Source of the DNA: JBBDIP01 sp050260675
GTDB lineage: Bacteria; Bacillota; Sulfobacillia; Fermentithermobacillales; Fermentithermobacillaceae
Direction of reading: 5' to 3'
DNA: 64,000 nucleotides
Assembly: GCA_050260675.1 (NCBI GenBank)
Contig: JBLNCN010000005.1
Coordinates: forward strand, 310,001-374,000
Both the position numbers and the translations under genes were made by a program. Each line of letters opens with the position of its first letter. Within the stretch, counting starts at the first letter, position 1. The notes beneath the pieces were generated by a model. That model searched no databases. It saw nothing but the letters and a program-made list of their open reading frames with translations, and was not told the origin of the DNA. Positions 41,886-50,056 of the stretch are shown piece after piece.

Positions 41886-43573
41886 TCCACTGAGACGATG
41901 TAGTAGTAGAGCGGCTGGCCTCCCTGATGGACCTCAACTTCCACCTTGCCGCCCACTACCTCCTTAACTTCGCGAAAGACGCCATCCCGGGTCTCTTCAT
42001 CGGTACCCTGCCCGCAGTAGACCGTAACGACTTCGTCGTCCGGTTTGACCATGCGCTTTACAATGGACAGGAGCACCGCTCCCGGCTCGTGTCCCACAAG
42101 TTCGACTTTGCCGTCAATGAGACCCAAGATATCGCCCTGCTTCATGGTATGCCTACCGAACCGCCCGTCTCTGGCCGCAAAGGTGACTTCCCCAGTCTTT
42201 ACGCGCTTTATCGCCTTCGCTGCACGCTTCAGGTTGTGGCTCATGTCCTCGGTCAGGTTGAGCGAGAGGAGCGCCGAGATCCCTTGGGGCACGGTCTTGG
42301 ACGGGATTATGTACATGCTCCGTCCCACAAGCTTTTTTGCCTGTTTGGCGGCGAGAAAAATGTTGCTGTTGTTGGGGAGGAATATGACCTTCTTGGCCTT
42401 CACGCTTTTCACGGCCTCGGCGAGCTCCGCTGTGGATGGGTTCATGGTGGACCCGCCGTCCAGCACCAGATCGCAGCCGAGGCTGGCCATGATCTCCTTA
42501 AGGCCGTCGCCCGTGGCTACGCTCACAATACCGATCTCCTTGAGCTCGACCGCCGCACTGTAGCCTGCCACCTCCGGCGGCAAGGGGACAACGCCCCTCT
42601 CGCCGCCAACGACGTTTGACGACAGGAGATAGGACTGGGCAGCTTCGCGGCTCTGCTCGATCATATTGTCCACTGTAACCGAAGACAGGGAGCCGAACTC
42701 CAAGCACACCGTGAGCACTTCGCCAGGCCGCGCAGTGTGAATGTGCACCCTGGCGAGGTTCTCAGAGCCTACAACGAGCAACGAATCCCCGTACTCGAGG
42801 AGCCTTGCGCGAAGGTCCGAGAGGGAGATCCCTTCTCCGGCCACCAGCAGCTGAGTGTCATAGGGATACCGGATATCGGCAGTTTCAAGCTCGTCGACTC
42901 TCACGCCCACGCTTTCGACGACAGCAGGAGAAGCGGCAGCTGCTCCTGTCGAGCGGCCCTCCGCCAGCGCTTGCAGCGCTCCTTCGAGCACGTAGATCAG
43001 CCCTTTTCCGCCTGCATCCACTACTCCGGCCTGCTTCAGCACAGGCAGCATATCCGGAGTCTGCTGGAGAGTTTCAAGCCCCCTCTGCAGTCCTGCTTGC
43101 AGGACTTCGTCGAGACCGGCGTCCTCCCTGGACACCGAAACCGCACCATCGCGCACCGCTCGCAGCACTGTCAAGATCGTGCCCTCGACCGGCTTCATCA
43201 CTGCCTTGTAGGCGGTAGAGACAGCCTCGTCCAGCGCCGCAGCAAACTCCCGCGCCGGGGCGGTCTCCTTGCCCGAAAAGTACCTCGCAATGCCGCGAAA
43301 TATCTGCGAGAGGATGACCCCACTGTTGCCCCTTGCTCCCATCAGCGCGCCGTGGCTGGCCATCTCGGCAGCCTGATGCAGAGGAAGAGCCTCCTTGTTC
43401 TGGAGGTACTCTGCTGCCGAGGAGAGGGTCAGCGACATATTAGTGCCCGTGTCGCCGTCAGGCACAGGGAATACGTTCAGAGAGTCAACTTCCTTCTTGC
43501 GGGCGGATAGGTATTTGCCTGCTTCAACGATGATGTCGCGAAATGTGGTTCCGTCCAACACCCGGTATGCCAT
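41882..43573 (-). CDS. Fatty-acid kinase FakA-like protein (YloV, DAK2 domain)
   Basis: A 563-residue protein. The N-terminal DakL (ATP-binding) domain has NVFPVPDGDTGTNMSLTL and GARGNSGVILSQIFRG; the central and C-terminal parts match the YloV fusion family (VDAGGKGLIYVLEGAL; VIFLPNNSNIFLAAKQA). FakA phosphorylates fatty acid bound to a FakB/DegV protein; a DegV gene is in the fab operon at 28726-29574. It sits between asp23 and recG, its usual position. Confidence 0.9.
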   Translation of the reverse strand: MAYRVLDGTTFRDIIVEAGKYLSARKKEVDSLNVFPVPDGDTGTNMSLTLSSAAEYLQNKEALPLHQAAEMASHGALMGARGNSGVILSQIFRGIARYFSGKETAPAREFAAALDEAVSTAYKAVMKPVEGTILTVLRAVRDGAVSVSREDAGLDEVLQAGLQRGLETLQQTPDMLPVLKQAGVVDAGGKGLIYVLEGALQALAEGRSTGAAAASPAVVESVGVRVDELETADIRYPYDTQLLVAGEGISLSDLRARLLEYGDSLLVVGSENLARVHIHTARPGEVLTVCLEFGSLSSVTVDNMIEQSREAAQSYLLSSNVVGGERGVVPLPPEVAGYSAAVELKEIGIVSVATGDGLKEIMASLGCDLVLDGGSTMNPSTAELAEAVKSVKAKKVIFLPNNSNIFLAAKQAKKLVGRSMYIIPSKTVPQGISALLSLNLTEDMSHNLKRAAKAIKRVKTGEVTFAARDGRFGRHTMKQGDILGLIDGKVELVGHEPGAVLLSIVKRMVKPDDEVVTVYCGQGTDEETRDGVFREVKEVVGGKVEVEVHQGGQPLYYYIVSVE

Positions 43574-43954
43574 TTAGCTTCCAGAGCTCCCTTGTACCCT
43601 TACTCCTTGAACGTTGACGGTGACTTTCCTGACCGCAAGCCCCGTCGCCTTCTCCAGGGTGTACCTCACCTTGTCAACGACCATGCGGGCAACCTCGCTG
43701 ATCCTCACGCCGTAGCCCACAATGATCGTGAGGTCAACGTAGACCTCGTCGCCCTCTATCGTGACCGAAACACCTTTGGACAGGTTTTCTTTGCCCAAAA
43801 GTTCGGAGATCCCGTCGCTCATCTTCCTTCCGGCCATGCCAACGACGCCGTAGCACTCAGTGGCGGCGGCGCCGGCAATAGTGGCGATGGCTTCCTCCGA
43901 GAGGACAAGCCGTCCTAGTTGCGTTTCGGTCTCCTTGCCGGAAATCGGAACCAC
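43574..43954 (-). CDS. Asp23/Gls24 family envelope protein
   Basis: A 126-residue protein: LGRLVLSEEAIATIAGAAATECYGVVGMAG and a middle with YVDLTIIVGYGVRISEVA, the Asp23 (alkaline-shock) pattern (YloU type). These small proteins lie at the membrane and respond to envelope stress; their activity is unknown. It directly precedes the fakA-like gene, as yloU-yloV does in Bacillus. It is divergent from rpmB. Confidence 0.9.
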   Translation of the reverse strand: MVPISGKETETQLGRLVLSEEAIATIAGAAATECYGVVGMAGRKMSDGISELLGKENLSKGVSVTIEGDEVYVDLTIIVGYGVRISEVARMVVDKVRYTLEKATGLAVRKVTVNVQGVRVQGSSGS

Positions 43955-44048
43955 GTGTAATCCCCTTTCACGGATGCCGCAGGATCCGGCCGGAACCCAG
44001 CCCCTGCAGGGGTTCTGGTTACTTCTACTTGAAACTGTGCTTTTCCTC

Positions 44049-44072
44049 CCTATTCTCTTATGCTAGAATAGG
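44049..44072. promoter_or_regulatory. Inverted repeat in the rpmB upstream region
   Basis: CCTATTCT and AGAATAGG, 8 bases each, flank CTTATGCT. The right arm contains a TAGAAT that could be the -10 of a plus-strand promoter for rpmB (weak -35 TTTTCC, 17-nt spacer). It may be an operator or only a hairpin. Confidence 0.4.
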
Positions 44073-44102
44073 CGAGTCATACGGAGCAAGGAGGTTACCA
44101 CC

Positions 44103-44303
44103 GTGCCAAGGTGCGAAGTCTGCGGCAAGACAAAGTCGGTTGGTCACAGCGTAAGCCACTCGAACATTAAGACCAAGAGGACCTGGTCTCCCAATATCCA
44201 GCGAGTCCGTGCCGTGGTAAACGGCGCGCCCCGCCGCGTATACGTGTGCACCGAGTGCCTTAGAGCCGGCAAGGTCACCCGCGTTACAACCGAAGAAGCG
44301 TAA
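44103..44303 (+). CDS. rpmB: Ribosomal protein L28
   Basis: A 66-residue bL28: CEVCGKTKSVGHSVSHSNIKTKR, WSPNIQRVRA, then VYVCTECLRAGKV. The CxxC...CxxC zinc pairs are intact. GTG 44103 follows AAGGAGG. It is divergent from asp23 and convergent with spoVM, the gene order typical for Firmicutes. Confidence 0.96.
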   Translation: MPRCEVCGKTKSVGHSVSHSNIKTKRTWSPNIQRVRAVVNGAPRRVYVCTECLRAGKVTRVTTEEA

Positions 44304-44338
44304 AGATCCGAGCCTCAGGGGAATCGAGTACGAAACAA

Positions 44339-44373
44339 GGGCGCCGCTCGCGCTACCTGCCGCGAGGGGCGCC
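44339..44373 (+). terminator. Hairpin after rpmB
   Basis: GGCGCC-G-CTCGCG-loop-CGCGAG-G-GGCGCC forms a long stem with an 8-nt loop. No T-run follows, so termination is possible but unproved. It lies between rpmB and spoVM and could serve both directions. Confidence 0.45.
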
Positions 44374-44412
44374 TATTGACGTGAAGTCTCGCCGCGATGG
44401 CCGCGCCGACGT

Positions 44413-44496
44413 CTACGTCCGGTACCCGAACACAGCCAACACCGCTTTGACTACGCCCGCAAGGCTCTTTGGCACTCTCAATATCCTGACTTTCAT
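44413..44496 (-). CDS. spoVM: Stage V sporulation protein M
   Basis: A 27-residue peptide, MKVRILRVPKSLAGVVKAVL plus seven residues. It matches Bacillus SpoVM (26 residues) in pattern: MK start, basic residue before Pro9-Lys10, amphipathic helix with Gly/Ala pair, VVKA in place of IVRA, and Leu, then Phe near the end. SpoVM binds the convex forespore membrane and anchors SpoIVA for coat assembly. The gene is too short for usual finders. Its place between rpe and rpmB is conserved. Confidence 0.85.
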   Translation of the reverse strand: MKVRILRVPKSLAGVVKAVLAVFGYRT

Positions 44497-44515
44497 AACC
44501 CTCGCCCTCTCTTCC

Positions 44516-44698
44516 CTAGAGCCCGTTTTTGTAGATAAGGTACGCTCCGGCCAACATCCCCGCCCCCAGCATAGACAGGAGCATCCATGAGGGCAGCGAC
44601 ACAATGACGATGATCCCTCCGGCCACCGCCATGGCCGCAGAAATGAGCACCCGCTGGGACAGTCTCTGTGACTTCATCCTCACGGCCATCCCCGCCAA
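44516..44698 (-). CDS. Small two-helix membrane protein of unknown function
   Basis: A protein of up to 60 residues: basic N-terminus (RMKSQRLSQR) then two hydrophobic helices (VLISAAMAVAGGIIVIVSLP; WMLLSMLGAGMLAGAYLIY). The start is unclear: TTG 44698, GTG 44683 or ATG 44677. It lies between rpe and spoVM, 19 bases before spoVM, so a sporulation link is possible but is only inference from position. No family is recognised. Confidence 0.5.
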   Translation of the reverse strand: MAGMAVRMKSQRLSQRVLISAAMAVAGGIIVIVSLPSWMLLSMLGAGMLAGAYLIYKNGL

Positions 44699-44757
44699 TG
44701 CAAACGAAGACTCCCTTCCGGTACCAGGCCAGTATATTCATCTGGGCGCGGAAGTGC

Positions 44758-45435
44758 TTAGGAGCGATGGCCATCCTTGCGGGGGTTCTTCAGCGAATCA
44801 ATCGCAAGCTTTCTCTGGGGGGATTTGAAAATGTAGCTGCCTGCCACCAGAATGTCGGCCCCTGCCTCTATGAAGTCCCGCGCATTGTCGCCGGTGATAC
44901 CGCCGTCGACCTCAATAACGGGACTTAGGCCCCTTCGGGCGGCGAGTTCTCTCACCGCGGAAACCTTGTGGAGCATCTGCGTGATGCACTCTTGCCCACC
45001 CCAGCCGGGATTCACGGTCATGACCAGGACCAGATCGACCAGATCCAGTACATGCGGGAGGAAGTCGGGCGGAGTAGCCGGGTTCATGGCAACACCGGCC
45101 TTGCATCCGCGAGACCTGATGTCCCCCAGGACGCGGTGAAGATGCCGGGTAGCCTCGACGTGCACGGTGAGGTACTCGGCGAACGGCGCGAACGCCGGCA
45201 CGGCGTAGTCAAGGCAGTCCACCATGAGGTGGACGTCGAGAGGAGCTCCAGCCTTTTGCAGAGACTGGGCCACGAGAGGGCCGTAGGTTATCGGAGGCAC
45301 GAAGTGGCCGTCCATAACATCCAGATGCAGGAGTTCAGCACCGGCGCTTACCACCGATGCGGCTTCCTCAGCTAGATGCGCCGGGTCCGCCGACAGAAGC
45401 GATGCCGAGACTACTACTGGCCTGCCCTCACTCAT
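44758..45435 (-). CDS. rpe: Ribulose-phosphate 3-epimerase
   Basis: A 225-residue TIM-barrel enzyme interconverting ribulose-5-P and xylulose-5-P. SASLLSADPAHLAEE, LHLDVMDGHFVPPITYGP, DVHLMVD, VMTVNPGWGGQ and VIEVDGGITGDNA hold the metal and phosphate ligands. ATG 45435 has GGAGAGG upstream and overlaps the rsgA stop by 8 bases. rsgA-rpe is the common Firmicutes order. Confidence 0.95.
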   Translation of the reverse strand: MSEGRPVVVSASLLSADPAHLAEEAASVVSAGAELLHLDVMDGHFVPPITYGPLVAQSLQKAGAPLDVHLMVDCLDYAVPAFAPFAEYLTVHVEATRHLHRVLGDIRSRGCKAGVAMNPATPPDFLPHVLDLVDLVLVMTVNPGWGGQECITQMLHKVSAVRELAARRGLSPVIEVDGGITGDNARDFIEAGADILVAGSYIFKSPQRKLAIDSLKNPRKDGHRS

Positions 45436-46312
45436 ACTTGCGCCTCTCCTTATCCTGGCTCTCCTCAAGAAGGCTAAGGTATGTTCTGTATCGTTCCGCG
45501 CTGATCCTGCCCTCCCCTACGGCCTTCCTCACTTCGCAGGGCTCCTCGGTTTTGTGGAGGCAACGGGGGTAGTAGCACAGGGGTACCAGCTCCGCCATCT
45601 CGCGGTAGTAATAGCCCAGTTTGGACGGCTCGCAGTCGATCACATCCAGTTTGGAGAAGCCGGGGGTATCTGCAAGGAAGCCGGATTCGCCTATCCTGTA
45701 CAGAGTGACTCCTTTGGTGGTGTGCCGGCCGCGTGAGGCGCGGGACAGCGTGCCGGTTTCAAGGTCAGCGCCTGTGACAGCCGCCAGGATCTTTGACTTC
45801 CCCACTCCGCTGGCTCCGGCGAGGACAACGGTCTTGCCCTGCATCGCGCATTTGAGATCTGAGATCCCTTGGCCTGAGACAGCCGACGTCCCGATGGCGG
45901 TATAGCCTGCTTTACGGTAAATGCCGAGGAGATGGGACACTTCCTTCGGGTCTTCCACGTCGACCTTGTTGACGCAGACGGCGCCCTCGATGTCCAAGGA
46001 CTCCAGGTGCACCAAAAGCCGATCGACGTAGGTTAGGTCAATTGGGGGTTGCGTCACAGCCGTGACAACAAAAACCTGGTCCACGTTTGCGACCGGTGGA
46101 CGCACCATGACGTTTTTCCTGGGCAGCACCTGTTCTATGACGAAGTCCTCGCCCTTCTGAGCGAGGACGACCAGGTCTCCCGCGCGAACATCGGCGCTCT
46201 CGCGGCGAAGCCTCCCCCTAAAGGAACACGTCACCGTTTCAGCGTCGAGCGCGGCTTCGCAGAAAGCCGATCGGACCCTCAGTATCCGTGCCTCCAAAGA
46301 CCCCAAAGACAC
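45428..46312 (-). CDS. rsgA: Ribosome small-subunit GTPase RsgA
   Basis: About 294 residues. An N-terminal OB fold, then a circularly permuted GTPase: G4 VNKVDVED, G1 GASGVGKSKIL, G3 DTPGFSKLD; then the zinc knuckle CYYPRCLHKTEEPCEV. It checks late 30S maturation. GTG 46312 is the first start after the kinase stop; TTG 46306 is possible. It follows the Ser/Thr kinase gene, as in Bacillus (prpC-prkC-rsgA-rpe). Confidence 0.93.
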   Translation of the reverse strand: MSLGSLEARILRVRSAFCEAALDAETVTCSFRGRLRRESADVRAGDLVVLAQKGEDFVIEQVLPRKNVMVRPPVANVDQVFVVTAVTQPPIDLTYVDRLLVHLESLDIEGAVCVNKVDVEDPKEVSHLLGIYRKAGYTAIGTSAVSGQGISDLKCAMQGKTVVLAGASGVGKSKILAAVTGADLETGTLSRASRGRHTTKGVTLYRIGESGFLADTPGFSKLDVIDCEPSKLGYYYREMAELVPLCYYPRCLHKTEEPCEVRKAVGEGRISAERYRTYLSLLEESQDKERRKYE

Positions 46313-46326
46313 CTTCTTCCCGTACC

Positions 46327-48213
46327 CTACGGCCTTATGGTCTCGGTCGATACCTTCCCGCCGGCGCTGATCTTGATCGTGGCCGAAGACCCCTGCCACT
46401 GGAACGTCACTGTCTGCGGCCCGTCGCTGGGGCGCAGGGTCCTGTCGTAGACTACGACGTCCGTCTGCACATCGTCGGTAACCGAGATGATCACCCGCGC
46501 CGCTCTGTTCCCGGGCAGCACGTCCTTCGGAAGGAACGTCTTCGTGTAGGGGTGCTTCGCAGCAGGCGCTTCACCGGACACAACGACGTTGACTTTGCTG
46601 AGGAACGGGACCTCGGTGCCTGCCGGCGGGTCCTGCGCTATGACGATCCCTTCCGCAACCCCCGGCGAGTACTGGTAGACAGTGTTTCCCAGGTCAAGCA
46701 GGACCTCGGACAAGGCGGCATCGACTAACCCGATGTTCATTCCGAGAAGCGCCGGCACTTTGGCTGATGTCGGCTCAGGCCCTTGCGAGACCTTGAGGTC
46801 GATCACCGTACCCTTGGCCACGTCCAGACCGCCGGGGACCGACTGGCTGATCACGCGGTCCTTGGGGATGTTGGGATGGTAGAGGAACTCAACGTCTCCC
46901 CGCGTCACGCCGGCGTTTTCAAATTCAACATCGACTTCGAGGGGAAAGACTTTTCCCCTAACGTCAGGGACTTTGGCGTAGTCCGGTCCCTTGGATATTG
47001 TGCACCATACATCGCGGCCGGTCTTTGCCCGTTCGCCGCCCAAAGGACTCTGGGATAGGATGGTCCCCGCCGGCGCCTTGTCATCAAACCTTTCGCCCGC
47101 CACTTTCAGGACCAAGCCCACGTTGGACAGGAGCCCTTGGCCCTCCAGCTGCGACCGACCTACAACGTCCGGCACTTCCACTTCAGGATTCTGGAACCAC
47201 TCTAGGAACTCGGCTCCGGCCCAGGCAACCGCCATAAGCGTCAGTGCCATTAGACCTAAGAACAGCTTTACCGCCAGCGAGAGCGGCTTCCTTTTGGCTC
47301 TTGTCTTGGCCACCACAGCATCTCCTTGGTCCCCGGACGGCGCGTCCTTCGCAGCCGGCTCCCGCAACGGCCCCTCCGCCAACCGGGCCTCTACGCTCCG
47401 GATTGCCGAGAGCATCTCCTCCGCCGTCTGGAAGCGCGCGAGCGGGTCTTTCGCCATCGCCTTACGCACGAGCTCGTCAACGGCAGGTGGAATAGAAGGA
47501 GCATTCTCCCTGAGGGAGGGCGCGTCAGCTTCCACGTGCTGCAGAGCGACGGCTACAGGGCTATCGCCCGCGAAGGGCTGCCGGCCTGACAGCATCTCAT
47601 ACAAGACCACGCCTAGGGAATACAGATCTGACTTAGCCGTCGCGAGACCGTTCTTGGCCTGCTCCGGTGAGATGTACGGTGCTGAACCCACAACCATGTC
47701 CCTGGTCGTGGTTGAAAGAGAGCCCAACGCTCGGGCGATGCCAAAATCGGCCACCTTCGCCCTGCCTTCGGCGGTGAGCAGGATGTTCTGGGGCTTTATG
47801 TCCCTGTGTATGATCCGCTTTCCGTGGGCATGGGAAAGCGCCTCGCATATCTCGGCCGCGATCTCCAGAGCCCTCGCAACCGGCAGCCGCCCCTTGGACT
47901 TCATGTAGTCCCGCAGGGTCTCCCCCTCGCCTATGAGCTCCATAACAATGAAGTAAAGGCCCTGGTCCTCGCCAACGTCGTAGATGTTCACGATGTTGGG
48001 GTGGGAGAGCGAAGCTACGGACTGCGCCTCGCGCCTGAAGCGGCGGATGAAGTCTTCATCCTCACTCATTTCGGGCCTTAGGATTTTGAGAGCAACGTGT
48101 CGGTCCAGGACCAGATCGTAGGCCTTCCAGACTACACTCATCCCGCCTCCGCCGATCTTCTCGACTATCTTGTAGCGGTTTAAGACTTTCCTTCCCGCGA
48201 TATCCTGCGACAT
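46327..48213 (-). CDS. prkC: PASTA-domain serine/threonine kinase
   Basis: A 628-residue membrane kinase: kinase domain about 10-275 (GGGMSVVWKAYD, HVALKIL, IIHRDIKPQNILL, VADFGIARALG, SAPYISPEQ), membrane helix about 318-338, then three extracellular PASTA domains (about 350-550) and a C-terminal beta domain. PASTA domains bind muropeptides; PrkC signals spore germination and growth in Bacillus. It is paired with the PP2C phosphatase 7 bases upstream. Confidence 0.95.
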   Translation of the reverse strand: MSQDIAGRKVLNRYKIVEKIGGGGMSVVWKAYDLVLDRHVALKILRPEMSEDEDFIRRFRREAQSVASLSHPNIVNIYDVGEDQGLYFIVMELIGEGETLRDYMKSKGRLPVARALEIAAEICEALSHAHGKRIIHRDIKPQNILLTAEGRAKVADFGIARALGSLSTTTRDMVVGSAPYISPEQAKNGLATAKSDLYSLGVVLYEMLSGRQPFAGDSPVAVALQHVEADAPSLRENAPSIPPAVDELVRKAMAKDPLARFQTAEEMLSAIRSVEARLAEGPLREPAAKDAPSGDQGDAVVAKTRAKRKPLSLAVKLFLGLMALTLMAVAWAGAEFLEWFQNPEVEVPDVVGRSQLEGQGLLSNVGLVLKVAGERFDDKAPAGTILSQSPLGGERAKTGRDVWCTISKGPDYAKVPDVRGKVFPLEVDVEFENAGVTRGDVEFLYHPNIPKDRVISQSVPGGLDVAKGTVIDLKVSQGPEPTSAKVPALLGMNIGLVDAALSEVLLDLGNTVYQYSPGVAEGIVIAQDPPAGTEVPFLSKVNVVVSGEAPAAKHPYTKTFLPKDVLPGNRAARVIISVTDDVQTDVVVYDRTLRPSDGPQTVTFQWQGSSATIKISAGGKVSTETIRP

Positions 48214-48220
48214 GGGAGCG

Positions 48221-48979
48221 TCACCACCTCTTCCCGGCGCCGAATGACGCGGTGACTTCGGGCCATAGGATGACTACTGTCACATTATCGTAGCCGCCGC
48301 GAGAGTTGGCGGCGGTCACAAGATCGGAAGCCACCTTGTCTTTCGGCGATCCATTGAGCATGGAGAGCACTTCTTTGGAATTCACAAGGCTCGTAAGGCC
48401 GTCAGTGCACAGCACCAGGACGTCACCCTCACAGACATCGACCGGATATAGCGAGACGCATACGCTCCGCTGTGTGCCCAACGCGGCTGTGAGGACGTTT
48501 CTTCCAGGGTGCTTCATGGCGTCCTCTTCCGTGATGGCGCCGTTGCGCACCAGTTCACCGCTAATCGACTGATCGTCGGTTACTTGCCGGATTGCCCCTT
48601 TCGAGATCACGTACGCCCGGCTGTCGCCGACGTGGCCAACGAAGACCCGGTTCTCGCCGTCACGGTGGAGTACCGCCGTAAGCGTGGTCCCCATGCCCTG
48701 TACTCCCGAAGCAGTGGAGGAAGCTTCATAGACCTTGGAGTTGCCGTAGGCAATGGCGTTGCGCAGGAGCTCGTCAGGCGTCTCATGGCCCCGGTTCTTG
48801 ACGACATAGTCGGTGCAGTACTTTACCGCCAGGGATGACGCAACTTCACCCCCGTTGACGCCGCCCATGCCGTCGGCAACCATGGCAAGCCAAAGACCGT
48901 CAGGAAATGACTGAACCGTCCAGGAGTCCTCGTTCTCCGAACGGACCATCCCGCGGGATGTATGCGCGCTCCACTCCAA
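48221..48979 (-). CDS. prpC: PP2C-type protein phosphatase
   Basis: A 252-residue metal-dependent phosphatase: SENEDSW, VADGMGGVNGGEVAS, FVGHVGDSRAYVI, LCTDGLTSLV and SRGGYDNVTVVIL carry the Asp metal ligands. It reverses PrkC phosphorylation. TTG 48979 follows GGGAGGG with a long but usable spacer. The pairing prpC-prkC is conserved in Gram-positive bacteria. Confidence 0.95.
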   Translation of the reverse strand: MEWSAHTSRGMVRSENEDSWTVQSFPDGLWLAMVADGMGGVNGGEVASSLAVKYCTDYVVKNRGHETPDELLRNAIAYGNSKVYEASSTASGVQGMGTTLTAVLHRDGENRVFVGHVGDSRAYVISKGAIRQVTDDQSISGELVRNGAITEEDAMKHPGRNVLTAALGTQRSVCVSLYPVDVCEGDVLVLCTDGLTSLVNSKEVLSMLNGSPKDKVASDLVTAANSRGGYDNVTVVILWPEVTASFGAGKRW

Positions 48980-49009
48980 ATCCGGTCCCTCCCAACAGCG
49001 CTCCCCCGT

Positions 49010-50056
49010 CTATCTGATCTTGGGGTTAGGCCGCGCCGCCAACTGCCTTCTGAGCTGACCGCAGGCCGCTTCAATGTTTGCTCCCAGTCTACGACGTACC
49101 GTCACCTTCACCCGGTTCCCTTCCAGCGCATCCCGGAACATGGCGACTCGCGCGGGTTCCGGAGACCTCCACTTCATCCCGGGGACCTCGTTCCACGGAA
49201 TGAGGTTCACCAGACAGTCAAGGCCCTTCACCATGGAAGAGAGCCTATCTGCATCGGCGGCTCCGTCGTTGACGTCCCTGAGCAGCATATACTCAATGGT
49301 AACCCGCTGGCCGGTATTAGTCGAGAACCGTTTCAGGGCAGACAGCACCGCCTCCAGCGGGTAACGCTTGTTGAGCGGAATCAACTGGTCCCTCGTCCCG
49401 TTGTCGGTGGCGTGGAGCGACAGCGCCAGCCTGGCTCCCTTACAGTCCTTTGCGTACCTGTCCATCGCGGGCGGGACTCCCACGGTCGACACAGTGACCT
49501 TCCTCCGCGAAAGACCGTAAAGCGCGGGATCGCACAGCCGGTCGATGGCCGAAAGCACGTTGTCATAGTTCAGGAACGGCTCACCGGTCCCCATAAACAC
49601 GATGTGACCGAGCCGGTTCCTTTGGTCCTGGCACATCCCGAGAAACTCTTCAATGATCTCGCCTGCTGAAAGGTTACGCTCGAACCCAAGGGCTGTTGAT
49701 GCACAGAAACCGCAACCAACGGGGCATCCGGCTTGACTGGAAACGCACCCCGTCAGCCCGTATTTATATGACAGGAGCACTGACTCGCAGAGTGGTTTCC
49801 CCTCTTTACCCCATAGAAACCTTTTCGCCCAATCCCCTTCTCCCTCCTGCTTTCGCAGGAGTTCCAGTTGACGGACTCTAGCGGTTTCTCCCAGATACTT
49901 CCTTAGGGGTGCTGGGAGATCGGTCATCTCGTCCCACGTCGACGCGTACTTGCCGTACGCCCACGAGAACACTTGCTTTGCCCTGTAAGGCTTCTCACCG
50001 AATCCTGCAATGAGTTCAGAGAGCTGACGTAGGTCCATATCGGTCAAGTTAAGCAT
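49010..50056 (-). CDS. rlmN: 23S rRNA (adenine2503-C2)-methyltransferase RlmN
   Basis: A 348-residue radical-SAM enzyme that methylates A2503 of 23S rRNA and A37 of tRNA. SSQAGCPVGCGFCASTALGF holds the CxxxCxxC cluster ligands, and the FMGTGEPFLNYDNV and VSTVGVPPAMDRYA motifs follow; the other catalytic Cys would be near the end (NIEAACGQLRRQL). ATG 50056 overlaps the rsmB stop by 8 bases. Confidence 0.94.
   Translation of the reverse strand: MLNLTDMDLRQLSELIAGFGEKPYRAKQVFSWAYGKYASTWDEMTDLPAPLRKYLGETARVRQLELLRKQEGEGDWAKRFLWGKEGKPLCESVLLSYKYGLTGCVSSQAGCPVGCGFCASTALGFERNLSAGEIIEEFLGMCQDQRNRLGHIVFMGTGEPFLNYDNVLSAIDRLCDPALYGLSRRKVTVSTVGVPPAMDRYAKDCKGARLALSLHATDNGTRDQLIPLNKRYPLEAVLSALKRFSTNTGQRVTIEYMLLRDVNDGAADADRLSSMVKGLDCLVNLIPWNEVPGMKWRSPEPARVAMFRDALEGNRVKVTVRRRLGANIEAACGQLRRQLAARPNPKIR

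Noticed and set aside
46991..47908. Plus-strand frame opposite the kinase gene
   Set aside because: Antisense shadow with biased composition; prkC explains the region.
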